This document shows, in pieces, positions 1 through 9,620 of a stretch of 64,000 nt of DNA. The notes below the pieces were generated by a model, which made no database searches, was not told where the DNA came from, and saw only the letters and a list, made by a program, of their open reading frames with translations. How positions within the stretch are numbered: the stretch's first letter is position 1; every line of letters starts with the position of its first letter. This DNA is from Pseudomonas duriflava. Lineage in GTDB: Bacteria > Pseudomonadota > Gammaproteobacteria > Pseudomonadales > Pseudomonadaceae. Where the stretch lies: the NCBI RefSeq assembly GCF_007830155.1, contig NZ_VLKY01000010.1, positions 1 through 64,000 on the forward strand, given 5' to 3'. A program made the translations under genes and the position numbers.

Positions 1-58
1 CGGGAGGCCGAAATCGGGTCCCGCCAGGAAAACTTGCTGACTCTCAGGAGATTTCATC

Positions 59-526
59 ATGACTAATTTATCCCTTGCTCCGCTGTTCCGTCATTCCATT
101 GGATTCGACCGTTTCAACGATCTGTTCGAGGCTGCGTTGCGTAATGAATCGGGCAGCTCGTATCCACCCTACAACGTTGAAAAGCACGGCGATGACCAAT
201 ACCGCATCGTGATTGCAGCCGCCGGCCTGCAGGAAGACGACCTTGAGCTCGAAGTCGAGCAGAGCGTGCTGACCGTACGGGGTGGCCGTCGTGAGAAGAA
301 CACCGACAGCGTGACCTATCTGCATCAAGGCATTGCCCAGCGTGCGTTCAAGCTGTCCTTCCGCTTGGCTGACCATATCGAAGTGAAGGGGGCCAGCCTG
401 AAAAACGGCCTGCTGAGCGTGGATCTGGTTCGGCTTGTGCCGGAAGAAGCCAAGCCCAAGCGCATTGCCATCAATGGCCAGTCACCAGCAGACGAAAAGC
501 CGGCCATCGAAGGTCAGGTGGCTTAA
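59..526 (+). CDS. Small heat shock protein, Hsp20/IbpA family
   Basis: A 155-residue alpha-crystallin-type holdase that binds unfolding proteins and keeps them soluble for DnaK/ClpB refolding in the cytoplasm. The N-terminus resembles IbpA (a short LAPLFRHSIGFDRFNDLF segment), followed by an alpha-crystallin domain from about residue 38 to 130 with the IAAAGLQEDDLELEVEQ strand pair and the conserved GLL(S)V turn near residue 120. A good Shine-Dalgarno sequence (AGGAG) lies 8 bases before the ATG. The C-terminal extension is Lys/Pro/Ala-rich, and KRIAING resembles the I-x-I anchor of the family. It stands alone, followed by a strong terminator. Heat regulation (sigma-32 or a ROSE-type thermometer) cannot be judged because only 58 bases upstream are present. 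Confidence 0.93.
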   Translation: MTNLSLAPLFRHSIGFDRFNDLFEAALRNESGSSYPPYNVEKHGDDQYRIVIAAAGLQEDDLELEVEQSVLTVRGGRREKNTDSVTYLHQGIAQRAFKLSFRLADHIEVKGASLKNGLLSVDLVRLVPEEAKPKRIAINGQSPADEKPAIEGQVA

Positions 527-550
527 GCCGGTTGCGCAAACGCAGCAACA

Positions 551-577
551 AAAGGGGCGCCCGTTGACGCCCCTTTT
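551..577. terminator. Rho-independent terminator, probably bidirectional
   Basis: The stem AAAGGGGCG (551-559) pairs with CGCCCCTTT (568-576), and a T-run follows on the plus strand. The reverse strand also ends in T residues. It sits between the convergent heat shock gene and the TRAP operon and probably serves both. Confidence 0.85.
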
Positions 578-580
578 TTC

Positions 581-1903
581 TTAGCTGAGCCATCGTACTA
601 GGCACAACGTAATACCAGGGAACAGTACAAGAATTACGACGCGGATAAAGTCCGATAGCAGGAAGGGTACGATGCCCCGAAAGCAGTCACGCATGGGGAT
701 ATCTCTAGCCATGCTGCTAATTACATACACATTCATGCCCACAGGCGGCGTGATCATGCCGATTTCAACCACCATCAGGGCTAGAATCCCAAACCAGATG
801 GCCTTTTCGGTCTCACCCAGGCCCCAAAAGTCCAGCCCCATAATGACAGGGAAGAAGATTGGAATAGTGAGCAGAATCATGGACATGGTATCCATTACGC
901 AACCGAGGAATAAATACAGGATCAGGATGCTTGCCAGAATTACAAAAGGTGGCAAGCCGCTGGCTGTAATCGTCTCGGCCAGGTAGTTTGGCAACTGCGA
1001 CAAGGCCAGGAAGGAGTTCATGATGTCTGCACCAAGCAAGATCATGAAGATCATGCCAGTGGTAACCGCAGTTCCGTAAAGTACCTCTTTAAATTCGCGA
1101 AAGCGCATCTTGCCCAGAGCAAACGCGAAGATGCCAGTACCCACCGTTCCGATAGCAGCCGCTTCGGTGGGGGTGAACCAGCCGCCGTAAATGCCACCCA
1201 ATACCAGTAAAAAGATCAAGAATACTGGCCAGATACCGCGCTGGGCAGCCAATCTTTGCTTCCAGGTAAGCCGCTCCTGCGCTGGACCTGCGTCGGGTTT
1301 CAGGCGTACATAGATGCCAATAGCAATCATGTAGCCAATAGCAGCGAGGATGCCTGGGATAAACGCAGCCATGAACAACTGGGCAATGTTCTGCTGGGTC
1401 AGAATGGCATAGATAACCAGCACGACTGAAGGCGGAATCAGAATGCCTAACGTGCCGCCAGCAGCCAGACAGCCTACTGCCAGTGCTCCGGAATACCGGT
1501 AACGACGTAGCTCCGGCAGCGCTACCTGACCCATGGTCGCCGCTGTTGCGATTGAGGAGCCGCAGACTGCGCCAAAGGCTGCGCAGGAGCCGACGGCAGC
1601 CATGGCCAGCCCGCCACGCCAATGGCCGATCATAGCAGCCGCTGCGCCAAACAAACCACTGGCCAATCCTCCGCGAGAAGCGAACTGCCCCATCAGTAGA
1701 AAGAGTGGAATGACCGAAAGATCGTAGACGGTATAACGGGCGTAGGCCGCGCTTTTTAGAAAATTGAGCAAAGGGTCCCAACCGCTTAGCGATACATAGC
1801 CGGCCACGCCTGTCAGTAGCATGGCAATAGCAATCGGAATGCGAATAACTAATAAAACCAGCAGAACGGCCAGGAAAATCCCGCCTAAAGCGACGCTACT
1901 CAT
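581..1903 (-). CDS. dctM: TRAP transporter large permease (DctM family)
   Basis: A 440-residue inner-membrane protein, the transport subunit of a tripartite ATP-independent periplasmic transporter that uses a Na+ or H+ gradient to import an organic acid. About twelve hydrophobic segments are visible, with family motifs such as GGTLGILIPPSVVLVIYA and GMITPPVGMNVYVI in the two inverted halves. I chose the ATG at 1901-1903 because it overlaps the dctQ stop codon by one base and gives the normal DctM N-terminus (MSSVALGGIF). A longer reading frame upstream adds an Arg-rich, non-membrane stretch and is unlikely. It is the last gene of dctPQM. The substrate cannot be read from the sequence. Confidence 0.93.
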   Translation of the reverse strand: MSSVALGGIFLAVLLVLLVIRIPIAIAMLLTGVAGYVSLSGWDPLLNFLKSAAYARYTVYDLSVIPLFLLMGQFASRGGLASGLFGAAAAMIGHWRGGLAMAAVGSCAAFGAVCGSSIATAATMGQVALPELRRYRYSGALAVGCLAAGGTLGILIPPSVVLVIYAILTQQNIAQLFMAAFIPGILAAIGYMIAIGIYVRLKPDAGPAQERLTWKQRLAAQRGIWPVFLIFLLVLGGIYGGWFTPTEAAAIGTVGTGIFAFALGKMRFREFKEVLYGTAVTTGMIFMILLGADIMNSFLALSQLPNYLAETITASGLPPFVILASILILYLFLGCVMDTMSMILLTIPIFFPVIMGLDFWGLGETEKAIWFGILALMVVEIGMITPPVGMNVYVISSMARDIPMRDCFRGIVPFLLSDFIRVVILVLFPGITLCLVRWLS

Positions 1904-2430
1904 TATGCATGCTCCCCGCCGCGCAGGTCTTGCCAGGCGGTATACAGCGAAACGACAACCAGCAGGGCGAATGCAGGCCCGAAAACTGACATGGGCCACC
2001 ATAGAGGTAGTCCCAGAATAATAGATTCCTCACCTGTCCCATGAGCGTCTAGGGCACCGATTACCGACCGCCAAGCCAGTAAACCTGCTGCTGCAGCTGT
2101 GAGCAAACCGCCCAGTGCGTCCATGATGTTACGTAGGGCAGCCGGTGCATTCAGCGTGAATACATCGACAATGACATTTCCACGGCGTAACTGACACAGC
2201 GGCAAAAAGCACATAATGGCAACGCCGCAACCCATCTGGACCAGTTCGACATCGCCTAGCAAAGGCTCATCAAAAAATGTTCGCATGAAAATGCTGTAGG
2301 CCGACATGAGTGTCATAGCCACCAGAACCAGACCACCAATGAATGCCAGCAGACAGGCCAGCATATTGAGGACATAACCTACCGGCTGGGCACGCGTATA
2401 CTGCGTGAGCCGAATCTGCGATTCACTCAA
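1903..2430 (-). CDS. dctQ: TRAP transporter small permease (DctQ family)
   Basis: The small membrane subunit of the TRAP transporter has about 175 residues and four predicted transmembrane helices (roughly AFIGGLVLVAMTLMSAY, VELVQMGCGVAIMCFLPL, GGLLTAAAAGLLAW and VFGPAFALLVVVSLY). It clamps DctM and stabilises it in the membrane. The start is probably a TTG at 2428-2430 (product MSESQIRL...), because a strong GGGAGGGG ribosome binding site lies 6 bases before it. A GTG ten codons upstream (2460) has no such site and would place the ribosome binding site inside the gene. It lies between dctP and dctM and shares one base with the dctM start, which suggests translational coupling. Confidence 0.88.
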   Translation of the reverse strand: MSESQIRLTQYTRAQPVGYVLNMLACLLAFIGGLVLVAMTLMSAYSIFMRTFFDEPLLGDVELVQMGCGVAIMCFLPLCQLRRGNVIVDVFTLNAPAALRNIMDALGGLLTAAAAGLLAWRSVIGALDAHGTGEESIILGLPLWWPMSVFGPAFALLVVVSLYTAWQDLRGGEHA

Positions 2431-2482
2431 AATTATCCCCTCCCGGAAAACGCCAGCCACAGGACGTGGCTGGCCTGTCGCA

Positions 2483-3541
2483 TCAACGCTGGATTTGAGC
2501 GTTGTACTTCTCGATCAGCTCATGGGTTTCTTTGAGCAGGGCGTCGCCATTGCTATAACCCTTACCTGCGACTTCCTTCACCCATTCTTTTTCCATAGGT
2601 TTGGTGGCTTTCATCCACTTTTCTTGCTCTTCTTTCGGCAGGTAATAGATCTGATTCCCACGGGATTCGGCGAGTTTGTGGCCGGTCTCGACAACCTGAG
2701 TATCCCAGATACGTCCAGCCTCGGCGGACAGAGTACTGCCACTGTTGTCATCGATGATCTTTTTCAGGTCATCCGGAAGGCTGGCGTATTTGTCGTTATT
2801 CATGGCCAGGATAATGACGGTGTAGTTTAGAGCCGGCATGCCTTGAGCCATCTCGGTATGGTACTTGACCAATTCATGCAGTTTTAGAGCAGGTACTACG
2901 TCCCATGGTACAAGAGTGCCGTCTACAACACCCTTGGCCAGTGCTTCGGGTACTTGCGGTACGGGCATCGCAACGGGAGTACCGCCCAGCAGGCTGATAA
3001 TCTTGGTCGCGGTACGGTTGGACGTGCGTAGCTTCATGCCTCGGAAATCAGCCATGGTCTTGATTGGCTTTTTAACGGTGTGGAGCAGGGCACCGTCCGT
3101 CAAATGCGTAGCCAACAGGTGCATACTGCTGAACTCTTTCTGACCATGTGCCTGGACGAAATCCCACATGGCTTGGCTTCCCGCTTCAGCAGAGCGGTTC
3201 ATAAAAGGCAGTTCGAACACCGAAACCAGTGGGAAGCGCCCACTGCTATAGCCTGGCAAGGTCCAGACGACATCAACTACCCCATCCCGAACCTGATCCA
3301 CCAGTTGAGGAGGCGTACCGCCGAGCTGCATGGAGGGATAGAACTGGAATTGGATACGTCCGTTAGATTGCTGGGTGATTTTTTCAGCCCAGGGTTTAAG
3401 GAAATCTTGTTGGGTAACCGAATTCAGCGGGAGGAAGTGGGCCACTTTCAGCGTGACGACAGGATCATCGGCCTGAGCGAAGGGGGCTGTTAGAGAGAGG
3501 CTCACGAACAGAGCGCTCAAGAGTTTCATGCTCTTTTTCAC
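2483..3541 (-). CDS. dctP: TRAP transporter substrate-binding protein (DctP family)
   Basis: A 352-residue periplasmic binding protein that captures the substrate and delivers it to DctQM. The N-terminus is a Sec signal peptide (KKSMKLLSALFVSLSLTAPFAQA, cleavage after AQA near residue 24). The family signature LKLRTSNRTATKIISLLGGTP-type region contains the conserved Arg that normally salt-bridges the carboxylate of the ligand (here KLRTSNR, about residue 171). The start is GTG at 3541 with AAAGGA 8 bases upstream; an in-frame ATG four codons later is the alternative. It is the first gene of dctPQM. A liu operon lies just upstream on the same strand, so a branched-chain or keto-acid substrate is conceivable, but this is only a guess from position. 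Confidence 0.93.
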   Translation of the reverse strand: MKKSMKLLSALFVSLSLTAPFAQADDPVVTLKVAHFLPLNSVTQQDFLKPWAEKITQQSNGRIQFQFYPSMQLGGTPPQLVDQVRDGVVDVVWTLPGYSSGRFPLVSVFELPFMNRSAEAGSQAMWDFVQAHGQKEFSSMHLLATHLTDGALLHTVKKPIKTMADFRGMKLRTSNRTATKIISLLGGTPVAMPVPQVPEALAKGVVDGTLVPWDVVPALKLHELVKYHTEMAQGMPALNYTVIILAMNNDKYASLPDDLKKIIDDNSGSTLSAEAGRIWDTQVVETGHKLAESRGNQIYYLPKEEQEKWMKATKPMEKEWVKEVAGKGYSNGDALLKETHELIEKYNAQIQR

Positions 3542-3892
3542 TGGGATAGTCCTTTTTTGTAATTGTTGTATTGCAAGGGAAGGCTCTAGCGGCCTTTAGC
3601 TAGCGACCCGAGATAATCCGCTGTGGATGGCCTCAAGCCAGTACTTCTATGCTGGCGGTGAACCTATAGCCAAATCAATTCGATCTTACGCCAATTGTTC
3701 GATAATCGCACAATACCCAAATGTTGAGCCACGATATTCGAACCGTATTAAGTAATACCAGCGTAATTTTTTTATAGCGCAACGCAAAGCGTTTATCGGC
3801 TCAATGGAAGTATTCAGCAGATGAGCTTCCTAATAAAGGTTCTTACGGAAAGCAGCTAATCAGACAGGTTTTAGGGGAGGGGGCTTGTTACT
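3542..3892. other. Intergenic leader of the TRAP operon, no gene seen
   Basis: About 350 AT-rich bases between the liu operon terminator and dctP. They presumably hold the dctP promoter, but no convincing -35/-10 pair or operator was recognised. One KOPS-like octamer GGGGAGGG lies at 3874-3881 on the plus strand. Confidence 0.5.
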
Positions 3893-3925
3893 AAAACGCC
3901 ACGGATGCTTTCAGATGCCGTGGCG
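3893..3925 (-). terminator. Terminator of the liu operon
   Basis: On the minus strand CGCCACGG (complement of 3918-3925) pairs with CCGTGGCG (complement of 3897-3904) and is followed by TTTT (3893-3896). It lies 20 bases past the HMG-CoA lyase stop codon. Confidence 0.8.
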
Positions 3926-3945
3926 CTGATTTATAAACTATTTCT

Positions 3946-4845
3946 TTAGCTTTTAGTAAACGCACGGGCTACACGAGAGCCGTTTTCGCGACCTAAAACC
4001 TGGCAGATACGCTGTCCGGCATTGATCAAACGTGGAAGATCGACTCCGGTTGGTATACCTAGGCCGTTAAGCATGTAAAGCACATCTTCGGTAGAGACGT
4101 TTCCGCTGGCGCCGCTTGCATAGGGGCAGCCCCCGAGCCCTGCAACGGAGCTATCAATCACGCAGACACCTTCTAGTAGTACAGCATAGAGATTGGCAAG
4201 CGCTTGGCCGTACGTATCATGAAAATGTGCGGCTAGCCGAGGGCGGGGTACGTGTTGGGCAACACACTCAATAAGACAGCGCGCTGCGCCGGGAGTACCC
4301 GTACCAATAGTATCACCCAAGGAAATTTCGTAGCAGCCCATATCCCAAAGCTCACGAGCCACGCGGGCCACTTGGAGAGGCGGAATATAGCCCTCATAAG
4401 GGCAACCCAGTACACACGATACATAACCACGTACTGCAATACCGTGGTGCTCGGCCGCCTGCATGACAGGAATAAACCGCTTCAGGCTTTCCGCGATGGA
4501 GCAATTGATATTGCGCTGGGAAAAACTTTCCGAGGCCGCGGCAAATACGGCGACTTCTTTAACGTCTGCTTCGAGCGCAGCTTCAAAGCCCCTTAAATTA
4601 GGTGTTAGGGCTGCATAAGTAATACCAGCCCTATATTGGATTTTTGAAAATACCTCATGACTTCCTGCCATTTGAGGAACCCACCTAGGAGAAACGAAAC
4701 TACCAACCTCAATGTAATCAAGACCTGTTTCCGACAGATCGTTTACCAATCGAACCTTGTCCTCAACGCTGATAGGCATTTTCTCATTTTGTAGTCCATC
4801 ACGTGGGCCTACCTCTACTAGACGAACACGTTCAGGCAGCTTCAT
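3946..4845 (-). CDS. mvaB: Hydroxymethylglutaryl-CoA lyase
   Basis: A 299-residue enzyme that splits HMG-CoA into acetoacetate and acetyl-CoA, the last step of leucine degradation (also called liuE). It has the HMGL-like TIM barrel, with [10 protein letters not shown] near residue 12 (catalytic Arg/Asp), the metal-binding [12 protein letters not shown] segment, and [19 protein letters not shown], which contains the catalytic Cys loop. The ATG at 4843-4845 is chosen because GGAGG lies 6 bases upstream; it overlaps the end of the biotin carboxylase gene by 14 bases. It is the last gene of the LiuR operon and is followed by a terminator. Acetoacetate must be activated elsewhere, possibly by one of the acyl-CoA synthetases of this locus. 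Confidence 0.95.
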   Translation of the reverse strand: MKLPERVRLVEVGPRDGLQNEKMPISVEDKVRLVNDLSETGLDYIEVGSFVSPRWVPQMAGSHEVFSKIQYRAGITYAALTPNLRGFEAALEADVKEVAVFAAASESFSQRNINCSIAESLKRFIPVMQAAEHHGIAVRGYVSCVLGCPYEGYIPPLQVARVARELWDMGCYEISLGDTIGTGTPGAARCLIECVAQHVPRPRLAAHFHDTYGQALANLYAVLLEGVCVIDSSVAGLGGCPYASGASGNVSTEDVLYMLNGLGIPTGVDLPRLINAGQRICQVLGRENGSRVARAFTKS

Positions 4846-6754
4846 GGGCAGCCTCCATTTCAACTAAAGGGGTACCCTCAATCACCATATCGCCTTCCTG
4901 GCAGAGTAGGGCTTTAACCGTTCCAGCCGTATGGGCACGAATGGTGTGCTCCATTTTCATGGCTTCCAGAATAACGAGAGGAGTGTTCGCCTCAACATAC
5001 TGACCGGGCTCCACCAGGATCCGCACGACACTGCCGTTCATAGGGGCAGTTAGTCCATTACCATGAGCAGGATCTGTTTCCAACGCTACGATTGGATCGA
5101 AGCGGGTGACTGTATGCAATTCGCCGTTCCATTCAAGATAGAGTGTTTCGCCGCGACGAAATACGGGCAATGCAGTCCTAGGTGTTGTGTTATTAGTAAG
5201 AACTACACGATGCTTTTCACCTTCGCTCAAGAGGGTAATCTCTGGTTGAGCAGGCAGAACGGACCGCCATCCCGTGGCTGTTGACCAAGGGGAATAAGCA
5301 TCATCGCTTCGTACCTTTCCAGGTTCGCTTGCAAGGAATGCCTGGGCTGCCGCTTGCCAAAAAAATTCGTCTCGTTTGGCTGGCGAAGGAAGTAGATCGT
5401 CTTGGTAGCGTGGGATAAAACCTGTATCCAACTCGGCTTGTGCAAACGCGGAGTGAGCCAGGATCCGCTTGAGAAAGGCAAGATTGGTACGTACTCCACC
5501 TACATGGGTTTCGTTCAGCATAGCCAGCAATCGCTGACGAGCCTCTTCACGACTTTCACCCCAGGCGACTATCTTAGCTAGCATAGGGTCATAAAAGGGC
5601 GAGACGGTATCGCCTTCAACGACACCACTGTCGGTTCTGCGTCCGGGTCCTTCAGAGGGTTCCTGATAGAGATGCAAAGTACCGGTTGCAGGAAGAAAAT
5701 CGGTACTAGGATCTTCCGCATACAGGCGCACCTCTATGGCGTGCCCCTGCAAGGGAACCTGCTCCTGCGTGATGGGAAGTGGTTCCCCTCGAGCTGTACG
5801 GATCTGCCAAGCCACCAAGTCCAGACCGGTAATCGCCTCCGTGACTGGATGTTCAACCTGTAGGCGTGTATTCATTTCCATAAAGAAAAATTCGCCTTGG
5901 TTGTCGAGCAGAAACTCCACGGTACCAGCTCCTACATACCCAATTGCCTGGGCAGCCCTCACGGCAGCTTCGCCCATGGCCTGGCGTAGCGCAGGCGATA
6001 ATCCGGGAGCGGGAGCCTCTTCAACAACTTTTTGATGACGTCGCTGAATTGAACAGTCCCGTTCGTTCAAATAAAGGCAGTGACCCTGTTGATCGGCAAA
6101 AACCTGTATTTCTACGTGTCGAGGTTTCAACACGTACTTTTCGACCAACATGCGTGCATCACCAAAAGCGGATTTCGCTTCACGTTGAGCGGAGGCTAAG
6201 GCTTCTGCCAACTCAGATTCATGCTCGACAATTTTCATCCCTTTACCCCCTCCGCCAGCCGCTGCTTTAAGCAGCACGGGGTAGCCGATCCGCTCGGCCT
6301 CCTGAAGGAATGTTTCTATAGATTGATCTTCGCCGTGGTAGCCCGGCACTAACGGAACGCCGGCATTTTCCATCAGCGCCTTGGCGGCAGCTTTACTTCC
6401 CATGGCTTCAATAGCGGAGGCGGGCGGGCCGAGGAAGAGCAGCCCTGCCTCTTCGATAGCTTGAGCAAAGGCTGCGTTTTCAGAGAGAAATCCATAGCCG
6501 GGATGAATAGCCTGAGCACCACTATGTTTTGCCGCCGCAATGATGTTATCAATACAGAGGTAGCTCTCGCCTGGTCTATTCCCGCCTAGATTGATTGCAC
6601 AATCCGCCTCGAGCACATGCTTTGCCGTCGCGTCTACCTCGCTATGTATCGCCACACTTTTGATGCCTAACGACCTGGCAGTACGCATAATGCGGCAGGC
6701 GATTTCGCCCCGGTTCGCTACTAGCAGGGTATCGAGTTGTTTTAGGGTACTCAT
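4832..6754 (-). CDS. liuD: Methylcrotonyl-CoA carboxylase, biotin-containing alpha subunit
   Basis: A 640-residue protein combining biotin carboxylase and biotin carrier. It carboxylates its own biotin with ATP and bicarbonate, and the LiuB subunit then transfers CO2 to 3-methylcrotonyl-CoA. Domains in order: biotin carboxylase N-terminal domain (residues 7-115, [21 protein letters not shown]), ATP-grasp domain with the glycine-rich [13 protein letters not shown] loop (about 120-320), the [16 protein letters not shown] active-site segment, the carboxylase C-terminal domain (about 340-445), a BT-type linker, and a C-terminal biotinyl domain with EAMKMEHT and the acceptor lysine at residue 600. 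It overlaps liuC by 4 bases and HMG-CoA lyase by 14 bases. The same architecture occurs in acetyl/propionyl/geranyl-CoA carboxylases, but the liu neighbours decide the call. Confidence 0.94.
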   Translation of the reverse strand: MSTLKQLDTLLVANRGEIACRIMRTARSLGIKSVAIHSEVDATAKHVLEADCAINLGGNRPGESYLCIDNIIAAAKHSGAQAIHPGYGFLSENAAFAQAIEEAGLLFLGPPASAIEAMGSKAAAKALMENAGVPLVPGYHGEDQSIETFLQEAERIGYPVLLKAAAGGGGKGMKIVEHESELAEALASAQREAKSAFGDARMLVEKYVLKPRHVEIQVFADQQGHCLYLNERDCSIQRRHQKVVEEAPAPGLSPALRQAMGEAAVRAAQAIGYVGAGTVEFLLDNQGEFFFMEMNTRLQVEHPVTEAITGLDLVAWQIRTARGEPLPITQEQVPLQGHAIEVRLYAEDPSTDFLPATGTLHLYQEPSEGPGRRTDSGVVEGDTVSPFYDPMLAKIVAWGESREEARQRLLAMLNETHVGGVRTNLAFLKRILAHSAFAQAELDTGFIPRYQDDLLPSPAKRDEFFWQAAAQAFLASEPGKVRSDDAYSPWSTATGWRSVLPAQPEITLLSEGEKHRVVLTNNTTPRTALPVFRRGETLYLEWNGELHTVTRFDPIVALETDPAHGNGLTAPMNGSVVRILVEPGQYVEANTPLVILEAMKMEHTIRAHTAGTVKALLCQEGDMVIEGTPLVEMEAAHEAA

Positions 6755-7551
6755 TGGATATTCTCCTGCCAGGCGGGGGTACGCTTTTCCAAAAAGGCAC
6801 GTAATCCTTCTTGACCTTCAGGGCTGACACGAAGCATAGCGATGCAGTGTTGCGTACGTTCCCGGATAGGATCATCGAGGACGGCGGCTGCGCCTACGTC
6901 ATGCAGTAATGCCTTACAAGCTTTCAACGCAGCGGGACTGTTCAGCAACAGGGTACCCGTCCAAGAGTTAACTGCCTGTTCAAGCTGATCCGCTGGGTAG
7001 GTTTCGGCAAGCAGCCCCAGGGACTGAGCCTTTTCACCCGAGAAACGCTCGGCGGTGAGGGCGTAGCGGCGTGTAGCACGCTCACCAATCGCCCGGACGA
7101 CATAGGGGCTGATGACCGCAGGGGCCAGCCCGATACGAACTTCCGATAGGCAGAACATGGCATCCTGAGCACCAATGGCCATGTCACAACAGGCAACAAG
7201 ACCCAGTGCGCCGCCAAAGGCCGCTCCTTGAACCACAGCCAGGGAAGGTTGAGGAAGGTGGTAGAGCTTTTCCATCAGTTGGCTTAACAATCTAGCGTCG
7301 GCGCGGTTTTCCTCCAGGGTGAGTTGTGCTGAGGCCTGCATCCAGGCGAGGTCGGCGCCAGACGAGAAATGGCGGCCACGCCCTCTAAGGATCACTAAAC
7401 GAATAGATTCATCCGCATAAATTTCATCCAGCGCCTGGATCAGCTCAGCTATTACGTCAGCATTAAAGGCATTATTCTTATCAGGCCGGTTTAGCCACAA
7501 CGTAGCCACGCCATTTATGTCTTGTTCGAATTGTAGCGTCTGGTAGGTCAT
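6751..7551 (-). CDS. liuC: Methylglutaconyl-CoA hydratase (enoyl-CoA hydratase family)
   Basis: A 266-residue crotonase-fold enzyme. In this pathway it hydrates 3-methylglutaconyl-CoA, made by LiuBD, to HMG-CoA. Visible signatures are the oxyanion-hole segment RGRGRHFSSGADLAWM (around residue 60) and AVVQGAAFGGALGLVACCDMAIG (around 110), plus the SEVRIGLAPAVISPYVV loop. It sits between the two methylcrotonyl-CoA carboxylase genes, overlaps liuD by 4 bases and lies 9 bases from liuB, so the three are translated as one unit. Sequence alone does not separate it from other enoyl-CoA hydratases; the assignment rests on context. Confidence 0.92.
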   Translation of the reverse strand: MTYQTLQFEQDINGVATLWLNRPDKNNAFNADVIAELIQALDEIYADESIRLVILRGRGRHFSSGADLAWMQASAQLTLEENRADARLLSQLMEKLYHLPQPSLAVVQGAAFGGALGLVACCDMAIGAQDAMFCLSEVRIGLAPAVISPYVVRAIGERATRRYALTAERFSGEKAQSLGLLAETYPADQLEQAVNSWTGTLLLNSPAALKACKALLHDVGAAAVLDDPIRERTQHCIAMLRVSPEGQEGLRAFLEKRTPAWQENIQ

Positions 7552-7560
7552 AGGAATCCC

Positions 7561-9168
7561 TTACATGCGGAACACGCCGAAGCGGGTCGATTCAATGGGC
7601 GCATTGAGAGCTGCGGAAATCGCTAGAGCCAGAACATCGCGCGTCTGAGCGGGGTCGATAACACCATCGTCCCAAAGGCGGGCGCTGGAGTAGTAGGAAT
7701 GGCCCTGATGCTCGTACTGTTCAAGAATCGGTGCCTTGATTGCGGCTTCCTCTTCGGCACTTAACGTGCCGCCAGCCCGTTCAGTCTGCTCGCGTTTGAC
7801 CTGGGCAAGCACGCCCGCTGCCTGCTCACCACCCATTACGCCAATACGGGCGTTGGGCCACATCCAGAGGAAGCGGGGATCGTAAGCGCGGCCACACATG
7901 CCATAGTTGCCTGCGCCAAAACTGCCACCAATGATGACGGTCAGCTTAGGGACCTGTGCGCAGGCTACCGCTGTAACCAATTTAGCCCCATGTTTCGCAA
8001 TACCACCGGCTTCGTACTTCTGGCCCACCATAAAGCCGGTGATGTTCTGCAAAAAGATCAGAGGAGTGCCGCGCTGGCAGGCCAACTCAATGAAATGGGC
8101 ACCTTTCTGAGCCGCCTCAGCGAAAAGAATGCCATTGTTGGCCAGAATCGCGACCGGATAACCGTGCAGATGCGCGAATCCGCAAACCAGCGTAGTACCG
8201 AATAGTGCCTTGAACTCGTCAAATTCACTGTCATCCACCAGCCGCGCAATCACATCACGTACATCGTACGGCTGCTTGGGATCGGCAGGAATTACGCCAT
8301 AGAGTTCTTCTGGCAAGTACCGGGGCGGTACAGGTAGGCGAGTCTGCAACTGGCCTTGTTTACGCCAGTTGAGATGGGCAATACAACGGCGTGCCAAGGC
8401 AAGGGCGTGCTCATCGTTTTCGGCATAGTGGTCAGCCACGCCAGATGTTTTGCAATGAACATCCGCACCACCCAGCCCTTCAGCAGTCACCACTTCACCT
8501 GTCGCCGCCTTGACCAGTGGCGGACCGGCCAAAAAGATTGTCGCTTGATTGCGAACCATAATGGTTTCGTCTGACATCGCCGGCACGTAGGCACCTCCAG
8601 CGGTGCAAGAGCCCATTACGACGGCAATCTGTGGAATACCCAACGCACTCATGGTGGCCTGGTTGAAAAAGATACGGCCGAAATGCTCACGATCTGGAAA
8701 TACTTCGTCTTGCCGTGGCAGGTTGGCACCGCCTGAGTCAACCAGATAGACGCATGGAAGGCGGTTTTCCTTGGCAATCGCCTGGGCTCGCAAATGCTTT
8801 TTGACGGTCAGTGGATAATAGGTACCACCTTTTACCGTCGCATCGTTGGCAATGATCATGCATTCGATGCCTTCGACACGCCCGATACCCGCCACAACGC
8901 CTGCAGCAGGTACGTCCTCGCCATAGACCTCATGGGCAGCCAGTGGGCTGATCTCCAGAAACGGCGAGCCCAGGTCTAACAGATGGTCGATACGGTCACG
9001 TACCAGGAGCTTGCCGCGGGAGGTATGCCGCTGCTGAGCCTGGGCGCCACCACCTTGCTGAATATGATTCAACACATTCCGCAGGTGTTTGACCTGTTCC
9101 AGCATCGCGCTCCGGTTTCGCTGGAACTCTTCCGTCTGTGTATGTAACCGGGACGTAAGAATGCTCAT
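7561..9168 (-). CDS. liuB: Methylcrotonyl-CoA carboxylase, carboxyltransferase beta subunit
   Basis: A 535-residue carboxyltransferase that moves the carboxyl group from biotin on LiuD to 3-methylcrotonyl-CoA. It has the two crotonase-like halves of the family: an N-terminal part with [26 protein letters not shown] and [18 protein letters not shown], and a C-terminal part with [25 protein letters not shown] and [16 protein letters not shown], both forming acyl-CoA and biotin sites. The length matches the family (about 535). Its start overlaps the MaoC-type gene by 4 bases. Confidence 0.95.
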   Translation of the reverse strand: MSILTSRLHTQTEEFQRNRSAMLEQVKHLRNVLNHIQQGGGAQAQQRHTSRGKLLVRDRIDHLLDLGSPFLEISPLAAHEVYGEDVPAAGVVAGIGRVEGIECMIIANDATVKGGTYYPLTVKKHLRAQAIAKENRLPCVYLVDSGGANLPRQDEVFPDREHFGRIFFNQATMSALGIPQIAVVMGSCTAGGAYVPAMSDETIMVRNQATIFLAGPPLVKAATGEVVTAEGLGGADVHCKTSGVADHYAENDEHALALARRCIAHLNWRKQGQLQTRLPVPPRYLPEELYGVIPADPKQPYDVRDVIARLVDDSEFDEFKALFGTTLVCGFAHLHGYPVAILANNGILFAEAAQKGAHFIELACQRGTPLIFLQNITGFMVGQKYEAGGIAKHGAKLVTAVACAQVPKLTVIIGGSFGAGNYGMCGRAYDPRFLWMWPNARIGVMGGEQAAGVLAQVKREQTERAGGTLSAEEEAAIKAPILEQYEHQGHSYYSSARLWDDGVIDPAQTRDVLALAISAALNAPIESTRFGVFRM

Positions 9169-9620
9169 GACTGACCTCCAGCCTGGCGGTTGATTAGCAG
9201 AATTTTCCCCTGGGCCTCGGCAATGGTTTCACCACGTTGGTTCTGGCATACACCCTGAAGTACAGCGATTCCTCCGTTATGCCTGGGCTTTGCCAATGTT
9301 TCTTTGATCGTCCACGTTGTAGTCAGGGTGTCGCCAGCGAATACGGGCGCGAGAAATTGACAGTTGTGCTCGAGATAAGCCGTGGCCGTCCCGTAGAAGT
9401 ACATGCCAATGGAGGCGGACATCAGGGCGCCAGTCATGGGGCCATGCAGGATGCGCTGGCCGAAGCGGCTGCTCGCACAGAACTCGTCGTTACTGTGTAA
9501 GGGATTGAAGTCTCCAAACAGACCGCAGGCGCGGGAAATATGGGAGCTATCAATAGTCAGGGTCTGACCAAACGTATCGCCTTCGGCGATTTCATCAAAT
9601 GCCTTGCCTACGAAGTTCAT
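9165..9620 (-). CDS. MaoC-like hot-dog dehydratase
   Basis: A 151-residue single hot-dog protein of the MaoC/(R)-specific enoyl-CoA hydratase type. The hydratase-2 signature appears as [30 protein letters not shown] (residues about 37-66), with the catalytic Asp and His in the D-x-N-P-x-H motif. It would hydrate a 2-enoyl-CoA to an (R)-3-hydroxyacyl-CoA. It overlaps the upstream acyl-CoA synthetase and downstream liuB by 4 bases each and so belongs to the operon. It is not part of the classical leucine pathway, so it may serve a related branched-chain acyl-CoA branch. The exact substrate is unknown. Confidence 0.85.
   Translation of the reverse strand: MNFVGKAFDEIAEGDTFGQTLTIDSSHISRACGLFGDFNPLHSNDEFCASSRFGQRILHGPMTGALMSASIGMYFYGTATAYLEHNCQFLAPVFAGDTLTTTWTIKETLAKPRHNGGIAVLQGVCQNQRGETIAEAQGKILLINRQAGGQS

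Noticed and set aside
1089-1781. 230-codon minus-strand open frame inside dctM
   Set aside because: It is an alternative frame of the TRAP permease gene; composition is Arg/Ser/Cys-rich and no family is recognised.
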